The notes under the pieces: model-generated
Database searches by the model: none
What the model saw: the letters and a program-made list of their open reading frames with translations, nothing else
What the model was told of the DNA's origin: nothing
Part shown: piece after piece, positions 1-9,473 of the stretch
Layout: the number at the start of each line of letters is the position of its first letter
How positions within the stretch are numbered: the stretch's first letter is position 1
Made by a program: the position numbers and the translations under genes
NCBI GenBank assembly: GCA_036927565.1
Contig: JAYESD010000001.1
Location: 264,999,560-265,063,559 of the forward strand
Length of the DNA: 64,000 nucleotides
From: Tuctoria greenei
Lineage: Eukaryota > Streptophyta > Magnoliopsida > Poales > Poaceae
Reading direction: 5' to 3'

Positions 1-1636
1 CGGGGCAGGTGCCGCTGGTGCATCTTCACTCCCGTGGTTCGGCGCTACCACGGGAGCCTCTAGGGATGAGTCAAGGTCCAAGACCATGACAGCCGGCGCC
101 GGAACTGTCGCAGCCTCAGCCACCCCTTGGGGTGACACTGGAATTGGAGCTGGAGCTTCCGTCTCCACAGCATTAGTTGCTGTCGCAAGAGCCAGAGCTT
201 CAATCCTTTTCTTGGGGACACTGTAGATGAAGGACGAAGAAACTCAAAACACAGTTACACCACAAAACAACTAACTGAGGTAAAAAACAAAAATTATCTC
301 AGAAGGTTTCCACACCAGTTAGCACGGAACCTCTTCTCCGGACGCTCAGGACTGGATCCAGGTGCCACTAGCATATCTGTTCCGAAAGGTTCCTCGGAGC
401 TCGCCGCAACCGTCGGCGCTGCTTTGGTCGAGGCTCCCCTCGATCGGGAAGAACTTCTGGACCCAGAACCTTCAATTGGTCCTGGTACCGTAGCCATACG
501 GACGGAACTGGCACCCCGAGGAGATGCCGATGCCGAAGTGGATGCTGCTGTTGAAGACATCCCTCTCCGGGGATAAGGAGCCGCTGGGGAAGGAGCAGGT
601 CTGACGGACCTCCCATCAGAGTGCCTCAACTTCCTTTTCCGGCTCGAGGGCTCGACCAAATCTTTGCCCTTGCCCGAGACTTCAACTCTCTGTTCTGGGA
701 CAAAGGGAGTACCACCCTCGGAGGCCCCGGAGATCACCAACCCGGTGGTCGAACGCCGGAGCTCCCTACTGAACTCTGCTTCCATTTTGAGAGGGAGAAA
801 AGCCGCCGGCGGAGACAAGTAGTCGCCCTCGACGTCGATGCCGTGCTGGAACTTCTTGAGGTGAATCTCCAAGGTTGCGCCTTCCAGGTTGGACTTCAAA
901 CCGGTTTCGATCCGGTCATCGTCCATCACGCTGTTGAGGGCCCAAGCAAGCTTCTCCCTCTTCTTCAGTGGAGCCCACCTGTTGGCCAGGAAATTGCAAA
1001 ATACCGCCTGCGGAGTCACCCCTCCTTCCACGCACTGGCGGATCCTGGTGAGACCAGAGTTGAAGGCGTCTGACAACACTGGAACTTCGCTCCAAGCTTC
1101 GGTGTCGACGTTGGGGAGGCCTACGGGCAACTCCAGCCTCTCATGCCCCTCCACCCTGATGATGATCCAATCCTTCTTCCAGTCGTCCCACTTGCCAGAA
1201 GGGAACGACCGCAAGTACTTGTGCGGACACTTCTTGTGATTCACAAAGTAATAGAAGCCAAGATACTCATCACTCTTGCCGGTGGTGTGGATGGTGAAGA
1301 AGGTGCGGAAAAGCTCGACGCAGGGGGGAATACCCACCCACATCTCGGAGAAGTGGATAAAAACCGACACCAAAAGAATGGAGTGGGGACCGAGGTGGTA
1401 CAGCTGCAGACCATAGAAGTCTAGCAGCATCATGAGAAAAGAAGAAAAAGGTGAGATCAGTCCCACCGTGGCGTACGCGGAGAAGTACACCATTTCGCCG
1501 GCGTGCTCCTTCTCGAACGGAAGCTTGCCGGCGCGGACCTGGTGATTGAAGAAGTCACTGGACCACCCCATGAGGGCCCGAACCTTCTTCAATGGCCGTC
1601 AGACTTAAGTCGACTCTCGCGGAGACCCAACTCCAT
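1..1636 (-). pseudogene. Antisense ORF of element X (putative gypsy-type transposon protein), two exons, partial
   Basis: Exon 1 runs from an ATG at 1636 (MELGLRESRLK) to about 298, and exon 2 from 220 to beyond base 1. The N-terminal part, with WDDWKKDWIIIRV, LPNVDTEAWSEVP and GGVTPQAVFCNF, matches the plant 'putative gypsy type transposon' (Transposase_28-like) family found antisense between pol and the 3' LTR in Tat-lineage elements. The C-terminal part is Ala/Pro/Ser-rich and stays open to the window start. Its molecular function is unknown. Compared with E (GDLKKVQALMG), one base is missing near 1591, which puts a TGA just before the KKVRALMGW stretch, so the copy is frameshifted. The upstream region matches the corresponding region of E. 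Confidence 0.75.
221..297 (-). other. Predicted 77-nt intron of the X antisense ORF, donor site mutated
   Basis: On the minus strand exon 1 ends ..CTGAG and is followed by ATAATTTTTG where a GT donor is expected. The T-rich stretch ends in CATCTACAG before TGTCCCC. Joining AG to T keeps frame across the gap (phase 2), exactly as in the matching 76-nt intron of element C, whose donor is a good AG/GTAAGC. The intron call rests on this comparison, and the GT-to-AT change is inferred. Confidence 0.55.
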
Positions 1637-1739
1637 CGCAACACAAGGAGGGCTAGAGACTAAAAGCAAGTGAAAGTTTGGAAGGTTTGAGCGCAAGATC
1701 GAATGAAGGTGTAAAGAACCCCAAAACGGTGCCTGCTTT

Positions 1740-1754
1740 CCTTCTTAAGTAAGC
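1740..1754 (-). promoter_or_regulatory. Conserved box upstream of the X antisense ORF
   Basis: The minus strand reads GCTTACTTAAGAAGG about 105 bases before the ORF start. The same box lies at a similar distance in E (32820-32833), and C has a TATA-containing version (16362-16380). It may be a core promoter of the antisense gene. This is inference from conservation. Confidence 0.35.
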
Positions 1755-2148
1755 CCCCACAACGCTTGGATGGAAACCGGAGCCGACATTACAAGTCAAA
1801 AACTTCACCCTGCCAATGAATAGGGGGCCCGGGGTCACCCCGACGATCAAGTCGAGGTCCTTACTCAGGCGAACGGTTGTCATCATGAAAGGCAGGAAAC
1901 CCGAAGGCGGCGGCCTCACAGGGCGCGCGGAACCGATACGATTTTCGTATCGGGAACCAGCGACCTTCAATTGCGTGAGATCCGCACGCTAAGATCTCAC
2001 TTGCCGGATCCAGGATATGCCACGCGACGGTGGTTTAACTACGAACAACTGCCAACGGAACATCCAAAGATCCTTGAAGACACGACACAAAAATCGAAGG
2101 ATGGACCCACCTCCGGCAAAATGACTCCATCCAAAGGGCCTCTCCCAG

Positions 2149-2168
2149 AGGTGGGCCCAGGGGGCCAC
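2149..2168 (+). other. Polypurine tract of element X
   Basis: A purine-rich stretch ending CAGGGGGCCAC directly abuts the LTR start TGTCGG. C has the same arrangement before its 3' LTR. Confidence 0.6.
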
Positions 2169-3030
2169 TGTCGGTACCCTGCGTACCGTATACCCCTTGG
2201 GACTACAAAAAGACCCACGGGACTTCCCCTGTCTGAGTTTAAGACGTGCAAATGCCCCACATGTCATACGGGACTGGACATGCCTCCCATCTATGGTTAG
2301 CTCCAATACTGCCACGTGTACACCGCAGCCGGAGCTATACCATGCACATGGGATAGCTCCTGGATAAACGCTTGTGCGGCACCCCCGGACCTAACCTTCA
2401 TGAGAAGGAAGCTCCAGTATCGACACGTGTACATCTGCACCAGACCTACCCGTCCTAGACAAATAGCTCCGAAGCTGCCACATGTCCAACCACCGGACCT
2501 TCAACTTCAACAGGCCGACTTGAGGTCCCCCAACGGCTCAGACCTCCAAGGGGCAATCAAAGACTTCAAGACCTGATTAAGTGTCATTAATACCATATTA
2601 ATGACACACGATCAGCAGACCCTTAATACTGGTAACGACACTGTCAAGTCTTGTTACCACGCAATTAAGGGTAATTAATATCATTAATTATGTGTTAAAA
2701 ATTAGTAACCGCCGAGGCCACATGTCGGGCCAGGTTAGCTGTGTAACGACTAGTCCTTGTACTATAAAAGGACTAGTCGACGACAGACTCAGGGGGACTC
2801 TCGAACGCCCTCAGACACACACACAGTCTCCGATTGAAAGCTCTTAGACACTCAATACAACAGCTACACACCCCGTGGAGTAGGGTATTACGCTCAGGCG
2901 GCCCGAACCATGTAAACCCTTGTGTCCATTCGTCATATTATTTGGAATCTCTACGCACCCAATACCGAACTACAACTCTTTGAGCTACCAACGGTAGTAT
3001 CAGGAGAATTGCTGGAAAAACACTCCGACT
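2169..3030 (+). repeat. 3' LTR of element X
   Basis: It begins TGTCGGTACCCTGCGTACC. The U3 carries repeated AGCTCC and CCACGTGT motifs. The region GTGGAGTAGGGTATTACGCT (near 2876-2895), just before the R/U5 part, is shared with the LTRs of C and E. The last bases (CACTCCGAC) line up with the GCCGACA end of the E LTR, so the boundary is good to within a few bases. Confidence 0.75.
2762..2770 (+). promoter_or_regulatory. TATA box of X LTR
   Basis: CTATAAAAG sits in the same LTR context as the TATA boxes of the C LTRs (5468) and E LTRs. Confidence 0.6.
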
Positions 3031-3443
3031 GTTGCAATCTACCAACATCTTGTTGGGGTCATGCAGTTTTACACGCTGTTGATCTTCTACAACTGCATCC
3101 AACTATATATCATACCACCTCTCCACTCCAACTTGTGCATGGAGATCAACCAAATATCTCACATCTGCAGGAATTTGGATGTGTAGTGTACACATCAATT
3201 TCACCACCTAAGCGAACCTCTATGGACCCTCATAGAAAATTGGGGATCTACGTGGGATTTCAATCCCCGTCTATCTTAAAATATTTGGAGCCTCTAACGG
3301 GTGATTTATTCACGACCCGATTTGCTAATTGTATTTTTAATGAGGATCATTTTCCGACTTTATGGGAAGATAATAAATTTATCAATGAAGATGATAAATC
3401 CATACTAACCTTTGATCCATTTACAAAAGAGATTGAACTTTAA
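3031..3443 (+). pseudogene. pol: A: copia integrase C-terminal fragment
   Basis: The reading frame encodes LPTSCWGHAVLHAV, then TTSPLQLVHGDQPNISHLQ, FGCVVYTSISPPKR and KYLEPLTGDLFTTRF. This is the conserved stretch after the integrase core of plant copia elements, where the target-site chain joins the RT linker. The catalytic D-D-E part is missing because X replaced or displaced it. No start codon belongs to it, and it ends at a stop at 3441-3443. It is an inactive fragment. Confidence 0.8.
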
Positions 3444-3498
3444 GTTTAAAAAATTATTGAGTTGCAACAAATTACTATCACAAAGTCTTTAAATCCTG

Positions 3499-3927
3499 AT
3501 GTTAATGCGCCATGTAGAGTGGAGGTACCAACAAAAACCAGTCCACCTCCGAAAAGGGGGGAGAGGAATACAGCAGAAAGATGCTTCAAATAAGTGTCCA
3601 AAGACTACGAGGACAAAATCTTCCTCAAATCAAGTAAATGTAAGTCAACAAAATGTTGATGGACACCAATTGAATATGATAAATCCAATATCCAGCCCTC
3701 AAGTGCACACTATAGAGCAGACTAGAGGATCGAAAGACCCTAATTCTCACATGTTGGGAAATCATGATGACTTTCATAGGGTACAAGAAATTTCCATCAA
3801 TTATACTAGTTCTGGAGAATTACTTGACCGTAATACAATGGTTGTCAACTCATGCTTTTCAACCAAGATAGCTGAACTTCTCAATGATCCTGATCCTAAG
3901 ACCATGACAGAGTATAAACAATGCTAA
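3499..3927 (+). pseudogene. pol: A: copia linker between integrase and RT
   Basis: A weak open frame rich in Ser, Thr, Gln and Lys (for example TTRTKSSSNQVNVSQQ) continues toward the expected start of the RT domain (near 3880-3927: IAELLNDPDPKTMTEYKQ). This matches the low-complexity linker between integrase and RT in copia polyproteins. Frame breaks separate it from both neighbours. It is identified mainly by position. Confidence 0.5.
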
Positions 3928-4054
3928 ATAAGCCGTCGAAGCAGAAATTGACTCACTGAAAAAGAGAGAGGTATTCGGTAATGTAATACCTACACCTCCT
4001 AGAACCTATTCTGTCGGTTCAAGTGGGTTTTCGTCTGAAAATGAAATGAAAACA

Positions 4055-4679
4055 ACGAGATTGTGAGATACAAGGCAAGACTAGTTGCACAAGGGTTCAA
4101 GCAGAGACCCGACATTGATTTCAATGAAACATATTCTCCTGTAATGAGTGGAATAACTTTCCGATATCTTATATCACTCGTCACACAAAAGCACCTATCT
4201 TTGCAGTTGATGGATGTCGTGACTACATATTTATATGAGTCACTAGATTCAGAAATATACATGAAAGTCCCTGATGGGATACTTATACCGAATGAAAACG
4301 TAGGACACAACATGTACCGTGTCAAGCTCAACAAGTCATTAGATGGTTTAAAACAGTCTGGAAGGATGTGATATAACTGACTGAAGGAGTTCCTTCGAAA
4401 CAACAACTACTTTATTAATGTTGATTGTCCTTTTGTCTTCATTCACAAATCCGTAACTGGATTTTACATTATTTCAGTATATGTTGATGATTTAAATATC
4501 ATTGCACTGAGCTTGACATTAATGAAGCTCGCAATCATCTAAAGATGGAATTCAAGATGAATGATTTAGGTAAAACTAAATTTTTCTTAGATTTACAACC
4601 GGATCACCTTCAAATGGGCATTCTCGTACATCAATTGGCTTATGTCCAAAAAGTATTAGAGAAATTCAATATGGATAAA
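4055..4679 (+). pseudogene. pol: A: copia reverse transcriptase fragment
   Basis: The frame encodes RYKARLVAQGFKQRPDIDF, NETYSPVMSGITFRYLISL and, after several frame breaks, the catalytic YVDD at 4480-4491, then MNDLGKTKFFLDLQ and LEKFNMDK. The sequence is copia-type RT. It stops abruptly where the 5' LTR of B begins (TGAAAGTGC at 4680). An in-frame stop follows GLKQSGRM near 4369, and a gap of missing codons follows YVDD. Confidence 0.8.
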
Positions 4680-4699
4680 TGAAAGTGCATCTAGGCATC
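4680..4699 (+). repeat. B 5' LTR, piece 1
   Basis: The first 20 bases of the B LTR, cut by insertion of C. The last five, GCATC, are the left target-site copy for C; the right copy is ACATC at 17735-17739. The matching intact stretch begins at 56760. Confidence 0.85.
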
Positions 4700-4848
4700 T
4701 GTCGGTACCTGTCGAACCGGGTACCCCTAGATACAAGTAAGGAGGCACGTTGGGTCCCACCACCCGTGGGGGCGGGGCCCGACGTGGTCCCAGGGTGTTG
4801 CGTGGCGTGCGGTATTAGCCATGCCTCTCCGCTGAGGGGAGGCCCAAC

Positions 4849-5082
4849 GCAACCACGTGTCCTGCAGCTCCAGGTGCATCTACCTCACAGAAGGGAGGTC
4901 CAGCGCTGCCACGTGTCCCTCAGGTCTGGGTCCGCCGCCCCACCAAGGAGGAGCCCGACGTGCTCATCAGATCGGAAGCCCCAGACCTGCCTCCCTGCAG
5001 GAAGAAGGTCCAGTGCAGCCACATGTCCAGAAGCTCTGGGCCCGGCTGCACGGCAGAGGGAAGGTCCAGACTCGCCATGTGG
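4849..5082 (+). promoter_or_regulatory. Repeated G-box-like motifs in C LTR U3
   Basis: CACGTG occurs at 4854-4859 and 4910-4915, with the variant CACATG at 5020-5025 and CCATGTGG near 5075. The units share GAGGTCCAGNGCNGCCAC context. CACGTG is the plant G-box core bound by bZIP and bHLH factors. A role in transcription is inferred. Confidence 0.4.
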
Positions 5083-5467
5083 CAAGCAGCGCCGCACCTA
5101 GCTCATCCTACGATAGTGGCAATAAAGTGGGACGAGCCCGGTGTACCTAAAGGGGAAAGACACACATGTTCCCAAGGCCAGTAGGAGCTCGACTCATAAG
5201 TCAAAAGTCCTGTACCCAGCCCGTCGGTAACAGGCTGACGCCGAACTACTACGTACGACGGGCGAATGTGAGGTCACGATAGTACGGACGGGACATGACC
5301 TGCCATGATGAGGGGCTATGTGTAGCCCAGCAGCAGGGCATGGCAAGGCGACACATTGAAGCCATTGTCGGGGGATAACATTTACTCCCAAATCTTAGAA
5401 GAGATTTGGAATACCCAGGGCCACATGTCGGGCCCCGGGTCCCACTTGTAAGTCACTCGGCCTTAGA

Positions 5468-5476
5468 CTATAAAAG
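5468..5476 (+). promoter_or_regulatory. TATA box of C 5' LTR
   Basis: CTATAAAAG; the matching 3' LTR site is at 17499-17507. Confidence 0.65.
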
Positions 5477-5705
5477 AACTAAGCGTCAACCAACTAGGGG
5501 AGGCTCGCTCAGACCCAAGCAATACAACACAAACCACCGTGGAGTAGGGTATTACACTCAGGCGGTCCGAACAACATAAATCCTTTGTGTTCATCATTCA
5601 CTGCACTTGATCTTGTTAGGACTAGCTCCTCGAATATACATCGAACCTCCACAGACTACACTCGAGTAGGTCCGGGGGAGGTGTCAGTTTAGACACCTTG
5701 ACATT

Positions 5706-5724
5706 TGGCGAGCCAGGAAGGGGG
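5706..5724 (+). other. Primer-binding site of element C
   Basis: TGGCGAGCCAGGAAGGGGG lies two bases after the 5' LTR end and begins TGG, as a complement to a tRNA 3' CCA should. It resembles the PBS of E (TGGCGCGCCAGGTAGG). I cannot assign the tRNA without a tRNA set. Confidence 0.7.
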
Positions 5725-5754
5725 ATTTCTCTGGCAAGAATCTTCACTAGCAGT

Positions 5755-7640
5755 ATGGTGAACACCCATTCCAACCCTAGTTCCTCCAGACCATAGCCCC
5801 GTCAGCAGGTGGCACGTGAGTACCAAGCTTCATCCCACCCCAGAGATGGGTTCCGCTCTAGGGCGGGAAGATATGGGCCGTCGCGTTGCCAAACATCCAC
5901 CCCACCGGCTGCAGGTCAGCACAACGGGGCGCGACGGACTCCAGCCATGATAGCCGTCACGGCACCACCGGCGGCAAGCCCAGAGAGTGTGCTTCTTGCT
6001 GCGCGTGAGCTGCTCCGCAACGCACCGAAGGTAGGATCCCCCCAGGGGTCAACCCAACAGTGGGTAAATGATGTCAACCATCTGGTCATCGCTGCACTCC
6101 AGGTGACTCCGCAAGGCGGAAGGCAAGCGGCAGCAACATTTGTTTCGTTGTCGTGTACGCCTACCGTCGATCGGCGGACTGCTGATAGCCACTCAACTAG
6201 GCTTTCGTCGGCTGAACTACGGACGAGGTTGCAGCACTGCCGCAGGGCCGGCGAGGACTGCCGGGTCGTCATCGAATGACAAAGGGAGCGGTGCCACAAC
6301 CTTGAAGCTGACTACAGCCTGCCGGGCACAGGGGCCCAGGTGCAAGACGCTCTCCCGCCACGCCAAGCATACGTGGCGCCTCCCGCGCAACACCAGGCGT
6401 GCATGACGCCTCCTCCGCATCAAGCGTACATTGTACCTCCTTCACCGCAGGCACATGGTGTGCCTCCGCCGCATCAAGCGCTGTCCGCAATACCCCAACA
6501 ACCGGCGTACGCGGCGCAACAAACTCATTACAACCATGCAGCACCAAACTTGCCGCCCGCAAGCACAGGTGGAGGGTGTGCAGCCTTAGCTCCCCACCTG
6601 CAAAGGGTGGTGTGGCCCCACAAGTTCCGGCCGCACACGTCGGAAAAGTATGATGGAAGCGTCAACCCAAGTGAGTTCCTGCAGATCTACTTCACCTCCA
6701 TCCTAGCCACTGGGGGTGACGAGGTCATCATGGCCAACTACTTCCTTGTGGTCCTGGCCGGTCCAGCCCTGTCATGGCTCATGAACCTTCCTCAGGGATC
6801 CATCACTTCCTGGGAGGAGCTGTGCCGACGGTTCGTGGCGAACTTTGGAAGTTCGTATGAGCGCCCCAGCACGGAGCTCGACCTCCACGCTGTTAGACAG
6901 CGCTCGGGAGAACCGTTGCGAGCCTTCATCCAGCGATTCTCCTAGGTACGGATCACCATCCACCACATCTCGAATGCATCTGTCATAGTTGCGTTTAGGC
7001 AGGGTGTGAGGGACAAGAAGATGCTCGAGAAGCTCACCACACATGACGTGCGTGATGTCTCCGAGCTGTTTGCCTTGGCAGATAGATGTGCCAAGGCTGT
7101 AGAGGGGCGTAGTTGGCACGCCTGACCCTCCTCGGAAAGCTGGGAGCCCTCATAGTCTGAAGCGAAGGCCGCTATCAGAGGTGGGGGCAGGAAGAAGAAG
7201 AACGGGGGCCGCGACAGGAGTAAGCCGAGGCCCGGAGCTCCCATGGTGGCAGCTATGGCACCTGGCAGAGCCCAGAGCTCGCGTCAGGATAAGAGCCCAC
7301 GCCCATCCCCGGTAAGGGATGATGCTGACTTCAGATGCCCGGTGCACAGGACCAATGGTTACAGTGCAAGTGAGTGCCGGGAAGTCAAGAAACTCGCGGA
7401 GCGTTTCCGCGAATAGCGGCAGAAGCAGCAGCGTCAAGAGAGCGAGCCCTCCCACCAGAGGGAGGGTAAGCAGAAGATTGACCCTGCGGAAGACAAGGAC
7501 GAGGACATGGGGTACCAGGAGCCCCATAGAGCAGTGAAAGCAGTGTTCACGAGTGCTGACTCGGACACTAGCAGCGACCAGGAGGGGCAAAAGCTCCTCT
7601 ACGTCATCTACGGGGGGGCCACGAACCCTGTGTCTTGAAA
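5755..7640 (+). pseudogene. gag: C gag (Tat-type Ty3/gypsy capsid)
   Basis: The start is ATG at 5755 (MVNTHSNPSSSRP), 52 bases after the LTR; E gag begins with the same MVN. One frame carries a Pro/Gln-rich repeat region (6340-6540, QAYVAPP-type units) and the retrotransposon gag domain (YDGSVNPSEFLQIYF; SWLMNLPQGSITSWEELCR; VAFRQGVRDKKMLEKL). Further on are a Lys/Arg-rich segment and CPVHRTNGYSASECREVKK, a degenerate Cys/His motif. The frame is interrupted by TAG at 5794, TGA near 6277 (an R codon in context), TAG at 6943-6945 (where E and the family have Gln) and more stops after 7120. Few frameshifts are needed in the first 1.3 kb, so the copy decayed mainly by nonsense changes. Confidence 0.85.
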
Positions 7641-7644
7641 CGCA

Positions 7645-8340
7645 GTGAAAGTCCTGCGACGCGCCATGGCGGCAGTGGCCCCGGTGCCAAGCCCGGCTCC
7701 CCACAACAAGTGGATGAAGACGGCTATCAGCTTCGACGCTTCGGACTGCCCGAAGAACATGGCAGGAGCTGGAGTGCTGCCACTGCTCGTGGCCCCAACT
7801 ATCGCCAATGTGAAGCTCCATTACGTGCTGATCGATGGCGGGGCCGACCTCAACCTCATCTCCACTGCAGCCTTCCAGAAGTTGCAAATACCTATGTCTC
7901 GACTCACGCCTTCGAGACCATTCTCATGCGTGGGCCCACGGCGGATTGTGCCCAGTGGTAGTATCCAGCTCCCGATTACCTTTGGTACCCCGTAGAACTA
8001 CCGCACGAAGAATATCCTATTCGATGTGGCGGATGTTGAGATTCCATTCAATGCCATCATCAGAAGGCTAGCGCTATACCAGTTCATGGCCGTAGCTCAC
8101 TACGGCTATCTGGTCCTAAAGTTGCCAACGCCATCCGGGGTCCTCAGGGTCCGGGGGGGATCGCACTGTAGCGGTGTCAGCCTTGGAGCAGCTCCAAGCA
8201 CTCGCTGCGGGGCGGACTCCAAACCTGGATGATGCAAGGGAAGGCCAACCAAGTCAAGGCCCGCCCCAACGTACCTCTGCCGCAGCTTGACGACGTCCCA
8301 GTGAAGGTCGTCAGGATCGGCTCCGAGGCTGCCCAGACGA
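7645..8340 (+). pseudogene. pol: C aspartic protease region
   Basis: The frame from 7645 encodes WMKTAISFDASDCPKNM, the active-site segment VLIDGGADLNLIS, GSIQLPITFGTP, then after a TAG at 7993 LFDVADVEIPFNAIIRRLALYQF. This is the retropepsin of Tat elements, with the catalytic Asp retained in DGGA. Near 8160 the frame is lost, and coding resumes in a different frame before the RT. It would release gag and pol proteins inside the virus-like particle; this copy is broken. Confidence 0.8.
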
Positions 8341-9473
8341 CCCACATAGCGGGTAACATGGACAACAAATAGGAATTCGCGCTCGTCACCATCCTCCGGG
8401 ACAATGTCGATGTGTTCGCGTGGCAACCATCGCAGATGCCCGGGATCCCCAGAGAGGTGATTGAGCATCATGTGAAGATCTACCCCGATGCCCGCCCAGT
8501 ACAATAGAAGCCCCAGAAGCAGTCCGTTGAGCGCCAAAACTTCATTCGAGAGGAGATCAAGAAGTTGCTTGACGCCGGCTTCATCCGGGAGGTCCACCAC
8601 CCTCGGTGGTTGGCCAATCCTGTTGTCGTCCCCAAGGCTGGCGGGAAGCTTTGGATGTGCATCGACTACACCAACCTAAACAAGGCATGTCCAAAAGATC
8701 CATTGCCGCTCCCCAGGATAGATCAAATTGTAGACTCTACGTCAGGCTGTGATCTGCTGTGTTTCCTAGACGCGTATTCTGGTTTCCATCAAATACCTAT
8801 GTCTAGAGATGATGAAGAATATACTACTTTTGTAACAGTAGATGGCCTGTATTGTTATGTCTCCATTCCTTATGGTCTTGAGAATGCTCTACCTGCCTTT
8901 GTACGTGCGATCCATAAAACATTTGGGGACCTCATTAGAGACCTGGTAGAGGTGTATGTTGATGACATCATGGTCAAAATCAAAGACCGCACGTCCTTCT
9001 TGGACAACTTAGCACAAGTCTTCAGCAGGCTGCGCCTTACACGCATGATGCTGAACCCCGAAAAGTGTGTCTTCGGGGTCTCTTCTGGGAAGCTGCTGGG
9101 ATTCCTGGTTTCTCAGCGGGGGATCGAAGCCAATCCAGAGAAGATCAAGGCGATAGAGCTGATGCGGCCTCCGGCGCGTATCAAGGATGTACAGAAGCTC
9201 GCAGGTTGCCTAGCGGCCCTTAGGCGCTTCATCTCAAAGTTGGCAGAACGAGCACTTCCCTTCTTCAAGATTCTGCGGAAGGCAGGTCCCTTTGCTTGGA
9301 CAGAAGAAGCGGAAGTAGCGTTTCAGGAGCTCAAGAGGCACCTGACATCCCTCCCAGTTATGGTGGTGCCGGAGCCCGGAGAGCCTCTGCTGCTGTATGT
9401 TACTACAACAACCGAAGTGGTTTGTATGGTCTTGGTTGCAGAGCGATCGGAACCACATCAGCAACATACATGA
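8341..9473 (+). pseudogene. pol: C reverse transcriptase
   Basis: From 8373 the frame gives FAWQPSQMPGIPREVIEH, VERQNFIREEIKKLLDAGF and ANPVVVPKAGGKLWMCIDY. It continues with DAYSGFHQIPM, the catalytic YVDD at 8955-8966, LGFLVSQRGIEANPEKI, and the RT-RNase H connection LAERALPFFKILRK. This is a Ty3/gypsy RT of the Tat type. TAG codons at 8370-8372 and 8505-8507 fall where E reads a stop and Gln (VHQKPRK) respectively. The catalytic motif is intact. The frame ends at a TGA after HQQHT, at the start of the native RNase H. Confidence 0.88.

Larger units (their letters stand above)
1..3030 (+). mobile_element. Element X: Tat-lineage Ty3/gypsy retrotransposon, right-hand part only
   Basis: The visible part runs from inside the antisense ORF through a polypurine tract to a 3' LTR, so the sense direction of the element is +. 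Gag and pol would lie to the left of the window. The antisense ORF, PPT and LTR start (TGTCGGTACC) resemble elements C and E in this window, which carry recognisable Tat-type pol. The right edge, near 3030, is set by aligning the LTR end with that of E (…CCGAC versus …CCGACA) and by the return of copia integrase coding just after it. X therefore appears to sit inside copia remnant A. The left duplication is outside the window and could not be checked. Confidence 0.8.
3031..4679 (+). mobile_element. Element A: degenerate Ty1/copia remnant (integrase to RT)
   Basis: This is an internal slice of a copia polyprotein with no LTRs in view. X cuts into its integrase region on the left and B cuts into its RT region on the right, after coding for NMDK at 4668-4679. 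It is therefore the oldest visible layer. AT-rich composition and many lesions set it apart from the GC-rich Tat elements around it. The rest of the RT and RNase H should lie beyond the right end of B, outside the window. Confidence 0.8.
4700..5703 (+). repeat. C 5' LTR
   Basis: It starts TGTCGGTACCTGTCGAACC and ends GACACCTTGACA. The partner LTR is 16732-17734. The U3 contains diverged repeats built around GCCACGTGTCC, and the core promoter is CTATAAAAG at 5468-5476. Confidence 0.95.

Noticed and set aside
621..1424. Plus-strand frames opposite the X antisense ORF
   Set aside because: Shadows of the minus-strand coding; no domain is recognisable.
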